DNA of 64,000 nucleotides from Paludibacteraceae bacterium (GTDB taxonomy: Bacteria; Bacteroidota; Bacteroidia; Bacteroidales; Paludibacteraceae): NCBI GenBank assembly GCA_024401555.1, contig JAKSKV010000009.1, positions 1 to 64,000 on the forward strand. The letters run 5' to 3'. The notes below the pieces were generated by a model that was not told the origin of the DNA, made no database searches, and was given only the letters and a program-made list of their open reading frames with translations. Positions 54,752 to 63,271 of the stretch are shown here, in pieces. How positions within the stretch are numbered: the stretch's first letter is position 1; each line of letters starts with the position of its first letter. The translations under genes were made by a program, and so were the position numbers.

Positions 54752-56740
54752 ATGATGAACAAACTATTACAGACGATTATATCTATTTCCATATTGCTCT
54801 GCTATATGGGTTGCTACGCTGCAACGGAAAAGTTGTATGGTGTCACCTACGATAACAACGGAAATGTATTGGAAAATGTCTCCATCGCGGTGAATGGTGA
54901 ATGGGTGGATAAGAGCGATGAGAAGGGAGCCTATTCCTTGCCCTTTAATTTCATAAACCGTTCCGCTGACCCTGATCTTGATAACCATTTTTACACGGTT
55001 GTCACTTATGGGAAAAAAGGATATATCGACTTTTATAAGTCCGTTAGATATCCTTTCCCCGATGAATGTAATGTCTCTCTTGTCTCGGAATCCATGTGTG
55101 AGCCCATTCCTAGTTTTGATGCCTCTCAAGGTTTCCATTACGAATCTGAGCGGAGTGGGGTTCGGATAACCATTCCTGATTATTCTTTCGACTATCAGGA
55201 GGAGGGGCGATTCTATACGGGGCGGGTGAACGCCAAGGTGTATGTGGCCAAAACATTAGCTCCATTCACCAATATTATTCCTTATGGTAATGTGTATCGT
55301 GATTTTGGAGGAAAGTGTGGTAATTACATTGGGGTGTTTTATGTCCGATTCTATGCGGAGGATTCAAAGGAACTACTGCTTAGAAAAGAGATATACGTTA
55401 CGCTTCCTTCCGAGAGGAGTGGTTATGCAGTCCTCTCGCACTTTGACAAGGATCTGATGACGTGGCGATACAAAGGACCTGTGGAGTATGACCATGTAGA
55501 CTTCTCGTATGATATGAGATTGAAGCAAACAGGTCTATATAGTTGCAACCGATATAAAGGGGAGGTTTTTCGAGAATATGCCTATTATTTGAATGGTCAG
55601 GATAACAAACCATTGTCGCATGGTGTGCTGAAGGTGCAATATAATAATGCTACCGCTTATTCCTATGCGAACAAGGATGGGAAAGGCATGTTTTATCTTC
55701 CTTTTGGTTATAACACCTCCCCAAGTTCATTCAATGTTGAGTTCGCCGGTATTCAATTTGAACAGTTAGATTCGCATGAAAAAAAATCCATAGAATGCTT
55801 TGTGCATCCTGCCGAATTGGAGAGGGTGATCCGTCGTTATGGAGAGGTAAAGTTTTATGAGACACGATTGGACGGCTATTTGCCTCCAGAGGGGTCTGTT
55901 TGTCGTCTTGTGGTGAAATATTCCCTTGACTCTTTGTTGATTGCGTGCTCACAGTTCGAGCGAAAACAGTTGGGGTGGATGATTCTTAATGGAGTGCTTG
56001 TTGTACTGCTCCTATGTGCATTGGTGTTGATTAGTCGTGATAAATACAAAGAGTATGTGAGCAGTAAATATCGGTCTAGTGGGGGATTCGACAATGAACT
56101 CCGGTTGATTGCCCAGGTGTTGAAATTGAGTCCCGGATTCTCTGATAGGCAGAAAGAGTTGATCGTTAAATATAGGGAGCTGCGGTGCCCATGTTGGTTT
56201 AAATGGGGAGAGAAAGAATTGAATGCTAGAACTATTGAGATTGTCGATAAGTATAGATGGGTTATTATATCGGTATCGGATAGGAATGACTTGATTAGTC
56301 ATCTGAATAAGACCCTCACTGGCAATGCTCCCCTTAACTTGGTCCATCTGCTCTTCAAATTGGCGATAGAGGATGATGGCATTAAGCGTGAAGAATGGGA
56401 CGTGTTGAACCGAATCATGGTTGACTTGAAGCTTAGTCAGAAGAATGTGGATTTCATGAAACGCTATTATGGTCCGCTTCGTACCGAATTTGAGGAGTCC
56501 GAAAAACGTGATCAGTCAAGTGAAAAACGAGCTGTGCCATCGGAGGATGTAACGCTTACGGCGGAATACACCTTGCTGGGCATCCCTGTCGGATCCTCCA
56601 AAGAGGAGATAAAGCGTGCCTACCGTCAATTGGCTTTGGAGTACCATCCAGATCTTCCGAAAAACGCCACTCGCCATACGGAGTGTGTGCGTAAGATGGC
56701 GGAGATCAATTTGGCGTATGATCGTTTGATGAAGGGGTAG
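54752..56740 (+). CDS. membrane J-domain protein with extracytoplasmic region, copy 1 (662 aa)
   Basis: A signal peptide (MMNKLLQTIISISILLCYMG) and about 380 extracytoplasmic residues, starting with a carboxypeptidase-regulatory-like stretch (YGVTYDNNGNVLENVSIAVN), precede one membrane helix near 406-428 (LGWMILNGVLVVLLLCALVLIS). The cytosolic part has a TerB-like helical domain (near 535-585, LLFKLAIEDDGIKREEWDVLNR) and a C-terminal J domain with helix II-III and the HPD motif (YHPDLP, about 631-636). TerB plus J recalls DjlA, but DjlA has no large outside domain. The partner is presumably DnaK (inferred from HPD). The next gene is a paralogue. Confidence 0.8.
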   Translation: MMNKLLQTIISISILLCYMGCYAATEKLYGVTYDNNGNVLENVSIAVNGEWVDKSDEKGAYSLPFNFINRSADPDLDNHFYTVVTYGKKGYIDFYKSVRYPFPDECNVSLVSESMCEPIPSFDASQGFHYESERSGVRITIPDYSFDYQEEGRFYTGRVNAKVYVAKTLAPFTNIIPYGNVYRDFGGKCGNYIGVFYVRFYAEDSKELLLRKEIYVTLPSERSGYAVLSHFDKDLMTWRYKGPVEYDHVDFSYDMRLKQTGLYSCNRYKGEVFREYAYYLNGQDNKPLSHGVLKVQYNNATAYSYANKDGKGMFYLPFGYNTSPSSFNVEFAGIQFEQLDSHEKKSIECFVHPAELERVIRRYGEVKFYETRLDGYLPPEGSVCRLVVKYSLDSLLIACSQFERKQLGWMILNGVLVVLLLCALVLISRDKYKEYVSSKYRSSGGFDNELRLIAQVLKLSPGFSDRQKELIVKYRELRCPCWFKWGEKELNARTIEIVDKYRWVIISVSDRNDLISHLNKTLTGNAPLNLVHLLFKLAIEDDGIKREEWDVLNRIMVDLKLSQKNVDFMKRYYGPLRTEFEESEKRDQSSEKRAVPSEDVTLTAEYTLLGIPVGSSKEEIKRAYRQLALEYHPDLPKNATRHTECVRKMAEINLAYDRLMKG

Positions 56741-56752
56741 GAGATTTATTGT

Positions 56753-58711
56753 ATGAGAAAGTATATATTATCCATATTGTTGTTGTTCGTGGCACTTGGC
56801 CAAGGTTTTGCGAAAGAGGTACCTTTTACAGTGGTTTGTGGCTCTGTTTTATCTGGATGCTACGCCGTACAATCCGCAAGGGTTGAGTTCCAGGGATTTG
56901 AACCTTGTGAGACAGATAAGGATGGCCGATTCTGTACAATGACTACCTCTGCTAACGGTGGCAAGGTGCGTGTGTCTAACCCAGACTATTGGACCTATTA
57001 TTATTCTTCGGATGAGGAAATACACAATATTCATCTCGCCGGAGTAGATTGTGGTTATTATTATGATGATGGTTCTCCCTCTCCTAAATGTCCTGTAAGA
57101 GCCTACGAGTATGCATTTTCCGCAGAGGTAGGACTGATGGCGAATCGGGAGGGTATTAAGATTGAAATTCCTGCTGATGTGAATAGGTCTGGGGAAAGTA
57201 AAAAGGATCGTTTAATTGTGAGGATCGCTTCCCCTACACGCTTTACCAATGTGCCCCCTGGTGGTTGGGAATATGAGGCTATGGGGGGTGAGAGCGTAGG
57301 TACTATAATGGCGTTCAATATAGTTCTCTACTCAGATGATGAGTCTGATCGGAAAATACATCTAAGTATCGCAAGTGGTTTGGAAAGCGATTTGCCGGCA
57401 ACGATTATGCGGTTTGATGAGAATGCTTTTAATTGGGATCTTGTTACGTCTGCTGGTTCAAGGAATCGTCGTTATGATTTTGAATTAAGTGAACGGAATT
57501 TTAAAAAGTCTGCCTGGTATTGTTGTCATATATTCAAAGAACCGATCCGAAAAGTGAATCTATGTGTTAAGGATAAGTCTGGTTATGGAGTTCCAAATTC
57601 AAGATTTCGGATGAAGGGCATACGTCCAGCTACGATTTTGACTGATGAGAAGGGAAAAATCTTTTTCTACTTACCTCTTTCTTGTGAAGAATTGAATTTG
57701 GATTTTGAAGGTTGTTACTACTCATACATACTAGGTTCAACAATAAATATTGTGAATTGGGTGATTGATCCTGATAGTGTGTGCTCTACTTCTCTTGGTT
57801 TCCTCAATTCTGAAAATAACGAAGATGCGTGGTTTGATATATCCATCCCTGATCTTACTGTGAGACCTGATCTTACGGTGGGAGGAGAGCGTTCTTCTCA
57901 AATTTTAGATGATTTTGAAGAGGAGTCAGCGTCAACAAGTGAAAAGCTTCAAAACAAGGAGGATGAATCTCAACCGGAAATACATCCCTATATAGGCTCG
58001 AAACAATCTTGTCTAATTGCATTGGTATTGGTATCGGTTTTCGGTATTATAGTGCTTCGCTATTATGCAACTAAATTGCTCACCCCCAATACAAAAGGAA
58101 TTCCATCTCTAATAGTTAGTGTATTGTCTCTCCATCCCATTTTTTCTGAACGACAACAGGAATTGGTGAAAAATTATTTTGCCCAGAGTTCGTTGAAGAG
58201 TACAGGAAAATATCTTCAAACTATTAGAAATCTTATGGGAGAGAAGATAGATTTGGCGTCTGCTTTTGAGACTGTCAATAGAGATCTTAGTTTTACAGAG
58301 CGTCGTGTGTTCTTGCAGTTGCTGTTTAAATTGGCGGCAGATGACGATGGCATCAAAAATGATGAGTGGCAGTTGCTCAACGAAATCATGGTGGGCTTGA
58401 AGATGAACAAAGCAAACATAGATTACCTAATGCGCCGCTATGCACCGCTACGAACTGAATTCGAAGATTTTGAACAGAGCAGTTATTCATCTAATTACAA
58501 AGAAACCTCTACCTACTCGTATGCCTCTTCTTCCGATTATGAGTTGTTGGGAATTTCTGTTAGTTCTTCTCATGAAGAGGTTCAACGTGCCTACCACCGA
58601 TTAGCCAAAGAATACCATCCAGACCTTCCTAAGAATGCGAATCGTCATGCGGAGTGTGTACGGAAGATGGCGGAGATCAATTTGGCGTATGATCGTTTGA
58701 TGAAGGGGTAG
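56753..58711 (+). CDS. membrane J-domain protein with extracytoplasmic region, copy 2 (652 aa)
   Basis: Same plan as the gene before it: signal peptide (MRKYILSILLLFVALGQGFA), extracytoplasmic part of about 390 residues, membrane helix near 419-440 (CLIALVLVSVFGIIVLRYYA), TerB-like region (LLFKLAADDDGIKNDEWQLLNE), and C-terminal J domain with HPD near 622. The last 30 residues (HAECVRKMAEINLAYDRLMKG) are almost identical to copy 1, while the outside parts share little sequence, so the two likely recognise different ligands or partners. Twelve bases separate the genes; AT-richness rises in the middle of this copy. Confidence 0.8.
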   Translation: MRKYILSILLLFVALGQGFAKEVPFTVVCGSVLSGCYAVQSARVEFQGFEPCETDKDGRFCTMTTSANGGKVRVSNPDYWTYYYSSDEEIHNIHLAGVDCGYYYDDGSPSPKCPVRAYEYAFSAEVGLMANREGIKIEIPADVNRSGESKKDRLIVRIASPTRFTNVPPGGWEYEAMGGESVGTIMAFNIVLYSDDESDRKIHLSIASGLESDLPATIMRFDENAFNWDLVTSAGSRNRRYDFELSERNFKKSAWYCCHIFKEPIRKVNLCVKDKSGYGVPNSRFRMKGIRPATILTDEKGKIFFYLPLSCEELNLDFEGCYYSYILGSTINIVNWVIDPDSVCSTSLGFLNSENNEDAWFDISIPDLTVRPDLTVGGERSSQILDDFEEESASTSEKLQNKEDESQPEIHPYIGSKQSCLIALVLVSVFGIIVLRYYATKLLTPNTKGIPSLIVSVLSLHPIFSERQQELVKNYFAQSSLKSTGKYLQTIRNLMGEKIDLASAFETVNRDLSFTERRVFLQLLFKLAADDDGIKNDEWQLLNEIMVGLKMNKANIDYLMRRYAPLRTEFEDFEQSSYSSNYKETSTYSYASSSDYELLGISVSSSHEEVQRAYHRLAKEYHPDLPKNANRHAECVRKMAEINLAYDRLMKG

Positions 58712-58721
58712 AGGGCTAGAA

Positions 58722-59195
58722 GCGTCCGTAGGACGCCACTTCGCATAACCCCGTACATCGTAGCGAAGCGGGATGTGCGGGGCAGATGTGGTGTGATCTC
58801 TATCCGTAAGGCATAGTCACACTGTGTATCAGCTATACATGAGCACGTGCGGGGGGCAGACAACATAGAGATACCCCATACTGCCGTCCGTAGGACGTTA
58901 CATACATAACCCCGTACATCGGAGCGCAGCGGGATGTGCGGGGATTTGACATAAGGATGTATAGCGTGCTGCATACAGTATCTCCCCAAGCGTATCCACC
59001 TATTGATCTCCTATCTCCTCACGGTCCGTGGAAGTGTTTGCCCCACGCACGTCTCCGCAGCGTGCTATGTTGACTATGCGAGGTTATTGAGTTATGCTGA
59101 TACTATCTCATAAGGTGTGTGTCTGTTTTGTCACCCACGCACGTCTTCGCTAACGCTACGACGTACATGGTTATGAAAATATCGTCCTTCGGACG
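58722..59195. repeat. cluster of short palindromic repeats
   Basis: No gene is visible in 58712-59267. Two copies of a 38-base unit, ATAACCCCGTACATC...GGATGTGCGGGG, lie at 58745-58782 and 58906-58943; each folds on itself through CCCCGTACATC and GATGTGCGGGG. The palindrome CGTCCGTAGGACG occurs at 58723 and 58885, and CGTCCTTCGGACG at 59183. CCCACGCACGTCT occurs near 59043 and 59133. Several REP-like units have thus collected at one spot. Confidence 0.7.
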
Positions 59196-59215
59196 TTATG
59201 TAGAGGGCAGCAAAC

Positions 59216-59247
59216 AAAAAGGGCATGCCATCAATGACATGCCCTTC
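59216..59247 (-). terminator. terminator after the papain-like gene
   Basis: GGGCATG and CATGCCC with A and T extensions; on the minus strand the stem is followed by TTTTTGTTTG. 21 bases beyond the stop codon. Confidence 0.8.
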
Positions 59248-59267
59248 CTTGTATACGAAGAAATCAA

Positions 59268-60698
59268 TTATCTTTTGTTCTTCATTCTGATCAATGAACG
59301 GGTTACCTCGCTGTTGCGGTAAGCGTTCGCGTGTTTGCTGTCAACGATGGTGTTGACAATGGATGTACCGTTGCTGTTCAATCTGCCTGCAGCCACATAG
59401 AGAGGAGCGAGGTCTTGACCTGCCAAGTAGCTGAAGTTGTCAGCTGGCTTGTCGTCGCCTACTGTCTCGTATGGATCGGCGATCAAAGCGGTGTAGTAGT
59501 TGCCTGCTGTAGCGTCGGCAGGAATTTGGTAAGTAGCCTTGAGGGTTACGGTCTCACCAGGATTTACGTTCTTAGCCGTCTTGTTCTCCATCACGATGAA
59601 CTTCTCAGACAAGTCTCTTGATTTGAAGAGCAAATAGATGATGTCGTAATCTGAAGTGGAAACGACTGATGTGCCTTTGTTGGTGAAGGTGTACTCAACA
59701 CTTCTGTTACCATCTGCCAACTCCTTGTCAGCGATAATCTTCACAGCCACATCATTTCCAGTAGCGCTTCTTGGTGCGGCGTTGACCTTCGCTGCGTTGG
59801 TCGCACCCCAAACACCGAAGCAGAATTGGGTGGTGAAGAAGGTGTAATCCACCCAGATATAACCATTGTCACCCCAATCGGTGGCACCCCAAGAGTTTTG
59901 AAGGCGGAACGCTTTCTTGGAATCGTCGTAACCGACCAACATCATCGCATGGTAAGCGTGTTGTCCTTTGTAGGTCTTGGTGTCCGATTTGATGACATTG
60001 CTGCTGTTCCAAGCCATGAAGTTATCTCCTAATTTCGCACCGATTACAAGCGGACCCTCTTGCAAGTGAGCCTTGATGTTTTCCGCAGTCATACCATATG
60101 CGGTGCCGTTGCTGCTCATCTCCGCACTATATGCGATGGTACGGTAGCTTGTGATCTTGTTGTTGCTTAATCCCTTACCTGCCACATTGTCGCAGGTCAT
60201 CTTCATGTTGGTGAAAGGAACGGTGGCCATCGTAGCGACGCCTTTGGATTGGATCGCCTTGAAGGCAGGGTCGAAGCTGGAACCGCCACATCCGCTGCTC
60301 ACCTCGCTGCTGTAACCCGAACGCATGGAGTGCCATACATCCACTGGACTACATTGGTAAGCAGGTTGGTTTTTGAGTGCGTGGTCCCATGTTCCATCCT
60401 TCATGTTGAGGGTGGTCTTGAGTCCGTAGGCGGTTGCCCATGCTACACAGGTGCCATATTGACCTTGGTTTCCTACTGGAGGACAATATCTCTCCCAGCT
60501 AACGTTGGTGTTGCTGACGTCATTGCCGTCAAGCACCTCGTCTTTGTCTTCCCAGTTCTCTTGGGATGGGTCGTAACCCAACATCTCTACGAAGATGCTG
60601 AGGATTTCGTTCAGCATCTCTTCGTCACACGATGTCATGAAGAGCGCCGCGCACATCATTGTTGCGATGGCGAATTTTTTTCTGAAAAATTTGAACAT
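59268..60698 (-). CDS. papain-like (C1 family) cysteine protease lipoprotein (476 aa)
   Basis: A lipoprotein signal (MFKFFRKKFAIATMMCAALF, lipobox MTSC) is followed by a short acidic linker and a C1 protease domain (about 65-300). The oxyanion Gln and catalytic Cys are in GNQGQYGTCVAWA, the histidine in QHAYHAMMLVGYD, and the asparagine in RLQNSWGATDWGDNGY. A C-terminal beta domain of about 150 residues (VEYTFTNKGTSVVSTSDY) resembles a CARDB/Ig-like fold. Likely a surface protease that digests proteins or peptides outside the cell; substrate unknown. Confidence 0.88.
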   Translation of the reverse strand: MFKFFRKKFAIATMMCAALFMTSCDEEMLNEILSIFVEMLGYDPSQENWEDKDEVLDGNDVSNTNVSWERYCPPVGNQGQYGTCVAWATAYGLKTTLNMKDGTWDHALKNQPAYQCSPVDVWHSMRSGYSSEVSSGCGGSSFDPAFKAIQSKGVATMATVPFTNMKMTCDNVAGKGLSNNKITSYRTIAYSAEMSSNGTAYGMTAENIKAHLQEGPLVIGAKLGDNFMAWNSSNVIKSDTKTYKGQHAYHAMMLVGYDDSKKAFRLQNSWGATDWGDNGYIWVDYTFFTTQFCFGVWGATNAAKVNAAPRSATGNDVAVKIIADKELADGNRSVEYTFTNKGTSVVSTSDYDIIYLLFKSRDLSEKFIVMENKTAKNVNPGETVTLKATYQIPADATAGNYYTALIADPYETVGDDKPADNFSYLAGQDLAPLYVAAGRLNSNGTSIVNTIVDSKHANAYRNSEVTRSLIRMKNKR

Positions 60699-60735
60699 AA
60701 TGCTAAAGTTTTATGGGGGATTCCCCTCGTTTTTG

Positions 60736-61638
60736 TTATTTGCTATTTTCTATGTTGTAAGTTCCGATGAAGGTGGCGCCTGTTGTTTGGCATCCTCCCG
60801 CAATTTGAGAGTCGTTGGTTTTTACATTGCCTCGGAACTGGGATGCGCCCATGTCGCATTTCCCTTGCACGGATGCTCCGATGAAATCGAAGCGGCTGTC
60901 GAACCTGCCGTTGGAGAGGTTAACTTCGCCAGCGCATTTCGCGTAGTTGAAAAGCATCTCTCCTTTCACCTTTGCGTTGGAGAAGTCAAAATCGCCTTCC
61001 GACTTCAAGTTGCTGAGTTGGAAATTCTCTACGGTGAGGTTCTGTAGTGTGGCGCCTTGTTTGAAATTGGCGTCCATCATATTCAAGTCGCCGCGGAAGA
61101 TGGTACCGCACATCATAAAAATGGAGTCGGCGCTGATTTCCCACCACTGGTTTTGTTTGCCCATGCAGAGCATGTTGTTGAATTCCGTATTTCCTCTGAA
61201 TACGGAGTTGTTGAAGTTGACCGTGCGCTCGAACTCCGATTCGCTGAAATCGACATCTTTCCTGAAATCGCAGTCGATGAAGTTCACATCCTTGGCGAAG
61301 TGGCTTTTGACAGGAACCTTCCTACCGTTCACCTCCTTGACCCCTTCGCTTTTCACGGAGCCCAGAAATACGCAGCTTTGAAAGTATATGCTACCTTGGA
61401 TATTAGCGGTGAATTGTCCTGGTGTGGAGAGTTCCACATCGTTGATCTCCGTGAAGATGAGGTCGTCTTTGATGATCGCGTTGGCGACCAACAGAGCCTC
61501 CCCTTTGTTTAATTTTTTGATGATCGTTTTCGCAGCATACTCCTTGGTCTGGTTTTTGCCGTCACTCTGAGCATTGCCGCATGAGGCAGTGAAAAGTCCC
61601 ATGGTCAAAAGAACGATTACTTTCTTTAAGTTATTCAT
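60736..61638 (-). CDS. pentapeptide-repeat lipoprotein (300 aa)
   Basis: A lipoprotein signal (MNNLKKVIVLLTMGLFTASC, Cys20) is followed by right-handed quadrilateral helix repeats with the A(D/N)LXX pattern, such as VNFIDCDFRKDVDFSESEFE and DFSNAKVKGEMLFNYAKCAG. The protein would form a stiff rod in the periplasm or on the outer membrane. No function can be read. ATG 61638 is preferred to GTG 61644. 37 bases downstream of its stop is the papain-like gene start, so the two may share a transcript. Confidence 0.8.
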   Translation of the reverse strand: MNNLKKVIVLLTMGLFTASCGNAQSDGKNQTKEYAAKTIIKKLNKGEALLVANAIIKDDLIFTEINDVELSTPGQFTANIQGSIYFQSCVFLGSVKSEGVKEVNGRKVPVKSHFAKDVNFIDCDFRKDVDFSESEFERTVNFNNSVFRGNTEFNNMLCMGKQNQWWEISADSIFMMCGTIFRGDLNMMDANFKQGATLQNLTVENFQLSNLKSEGDFDFSNAKVKGEMLFNYAKCAGEVNLSNGRFDSRFDFIGASVQGKCDMGASQFRGNVKTNDSQIAGGCQTTGATFIGTYNIENSK

Positions 61639-61715
61639 AAGCACACATCCTTATACTATCGCGAATTTAAATTTTTTTCCCTACATTTGGAAATGTAACG
61701 ACTGATTTTTGAAAG

Positions 61716-61838
61716 ATGATAAAGGAAGTAGAAAAGAGACTAAACGTTATGAAAGGAAAGCTAAATGTGCTATTATGGATATTGCCGGTAATGGCGATGT
61801 TTGCCCTGCCGTCGTATGGAAGCGAAGAGGCTAAATAA
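61716..61838 (+). CDS. small peptide with hydrophobic segment (40 aa), uncertain
   Basis: ATG 61716 (or the internal ATG 61749) opens a 40-codon frame with a signal-like stretch, LNVLLWILPVMAMFALPSYG, ending SEEAK. It looks like the secretion signal of a longer protein that was cut off. The stop TAA overlaps the next ATG (TAATG). Divergent from the pentapeptide gene. Real translation is unproven. Confidence 0.35.
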   Translation: MIKEVEKRLNVMKGKLNVLLWILPVMAMFALPSYGSEEAK

Positions 61839-62005
61839 TGTACAAGTTGACTGAGAACGGTAAGGAGAATGGCTACGAGGGCGGTAACGGCTATTGGTCT
61901 AGTTCGCTTAATGTCGGCCGCCCGTTCTTCGCCTACGGCAACGACTTCGGTTCGCACCACCCACAAACATCAGCGGGGAAGGCTGTACCTCCCGTACTAT
62001 CATAG
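61838..62005 (+). pseudogene. fragment of a surface-protein domain (55 codons)
   Basis: The frame from ATG 61838 to TAG 62003-62005 contains ENGYEGGNGYWSSSLNVGR, similar in style to the C-terminal YWSS element of FISUMP/DUF1566-type surface proteins, followed by an unrelated tail. With the preceding signal-like peptide it suggests a secreted protein that lost its middle. Confidence 0.35.
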
Positions 62006-62015
62006 ACTAAGAAAG

Positions 62016-62056
62016 AAAGCGAAGGCGCTCGCACACGATGCGAACGCCATCGCTTT
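62016..62056 (+). terminator. interrupted hairpin, possible terminator
   Basis: AAAGCGA...GGCG...CGCA pairs with TGCG...CGCC...TCGCTTT around a 5-base loop. It lies between the gene fragment and the end of the Rpn-like fragment, and could serve both. Confidence 0.5.
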
Positions 62057-62070
62057 GGTTTAATACGTTT

Positions 62071-62502
62071 CTATATTTTTGCGATCTCTTCCAATGGAAT
62101 CTTGGTGATTTCTGCGATCTTTTCGTTGGAAAGTCCCGCTTGGCGCAGGTTGGAGATGATCAGTTGGCGTTCTTCGGCCTTGCCTTGGACAACACCTTCT
62201 GACAAACCTTCTGCTTTCCCTTGTGCGATACCCTTTTCAATACCATCCTTCACCCCACGCTTGTACCCATGCTCCTCCATGTCGATCTCGTCTTCGAGCA
62301 ACTTCATGCTGGCGTCGTAGAGCTTTTGCTCCTCTTCCGAGAGGGCGGCGACCTTGGCCTTGTCGATCAAACGGAGCAATCCCTCGTCGGCACGCTCATA
62401 TACAGATGGGTCTATATTTTCCATATTGCCTAAGTTTTTAAAGGTTTCGAGCCAAAGATTCTTTAGGTTGTTGTTGTTGCAATCCCATTGGAATTTAGGC
62501 AA
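62071..62502 (-). pseudogene. truncated Rpn-type PD-(D/E)XK nuclease / transposase
   Basis: The frame matches the C-terminal part of Rpn (recombination-promoting nuclease, PD-(D/E)XK) proteins: LPKFQWDCNN, the KLYDASMKLLEDEIDM helix, the GYKRGVKDGIEKGIAQGKAEG repeat tail and the final LSNEKIAEITKIPLEEIAKI. About 150 residues with the catalytic core are missing. A promoter-like pair (TTTG 62534-62531, TATCTTTG 62509-62502 on the minus strand) sits at the break, so the remainder (from ATG 62424, 117 codons) may still be expressed. Confidence 0.7.
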
Positions 62503-62672
62503 AGATACAAAATATTTTCGTTGTCGATCCCAAAATTCTTTGCAGTTCCGTCAGCGGGGAGTGGTTGGACCGTTGGTGGATGAGGGCTGTGATAAAATTC
62601 AAAATTCAAAATTTAAAATTCAGAATTAATTTTAGTATCTTTACGCGTCAAAAAGTTTTTATCGTATTGCAG

Positions 62673-63245
62673 ATGGAAAGGAAGAGACATTTTGTATTGC
62701 TTATGGTCGTTTGGGTGATGGCTGTTTTACCGGTCTTTTCCCAAAAGGATTTCTTTGGATTCAATGAAATTGAGGTGGCCGGAGAAACTTATCAGCTCAA
62801 ATGGTCCGCAAAGATGAAGAACGGAAGAATCCTGGAGGAGTTCGTCCGTGCCAAAGATGATCTGGGCAAATACGAAAAGAAGGTGGTCTTCGAGAAGTCC
62901 TCTGTCGGTAAAAGTGTGGCGGATGAGGTGAATAGCGATATGGCGAAGCTTGCCTTGATGAAGGAGCAGAGCATCGTGTTCAACTTCAACCAATTGGAGA
63001 GCGACCAGCCTGATGAGGTATGGTTGGAATATACACAAGGCAATGTGCAGGGCGGTACGCCGTTCTTGTTGGAGTGGAACTTCTGCCGCTATAAGAATGT
63101 GGATGGATGCGTGGTGTTGTTCAGATACAGACAGCGTGTCTATGATACCAAAGAGGAGTCGTTCACCAAGAAGGTGGAGAAGGGGCGTGAAGCGTGGTTA
63201 AGCAAACTTACCTCTTTCCCGTTCCCTGATTTAAAGGAGAAATAA
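62673..63245 (+). CDS. secreted hypothetical protein (190 aa)
   Basis: A signal peptide (KRHFVLLMVVWVMAVLPVFS) precedes a soluble acidic/basic domain with DFFGFNEIEVAGETYQLKWS and WLEYTQGNVQGGTPFLLEWN. I do not recognise the family. The frame is open from 62565 but the part before ATG 62673 is an AT-rich direct repeat (about 62595-62628) and not coding-like. It is 26 bases upstream of ffh and may be co-transcribed with it. Confidence 0.7.
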   Translation: MERKRHFVLLMVVWVMAVLPVFSQKDFFGFNEIEVAGETYQLKWSAKMKNGRILEEFVRAKDDLGKYEKKVVFEKSSVGKSVADEVNSDMAKLALMKEQSIVFNFNQLESDQPDEVWLEYTQGNVQGGTPFLLEWNFCRYKNVDGCVVLFRYRQRVYDTKEESFTKKVEKGREAWLSKLTSFPFPDLKEK

Positions 63246-63271
63246 TTATAAAATAGATAGATAATCGATTA

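Noticed and set aside
58722..59195. CRISPR array
   Set aside because: Repeats are few, of several kinds and irregularly spaced, and no cas genes are present in the window.
62595..62628. AT-rich direct repeats (AAAATTC units) as a regulatory element
   Set aside because: Simple low-complexity repeat of a kind common in these genomes; nothing specific can be argued.
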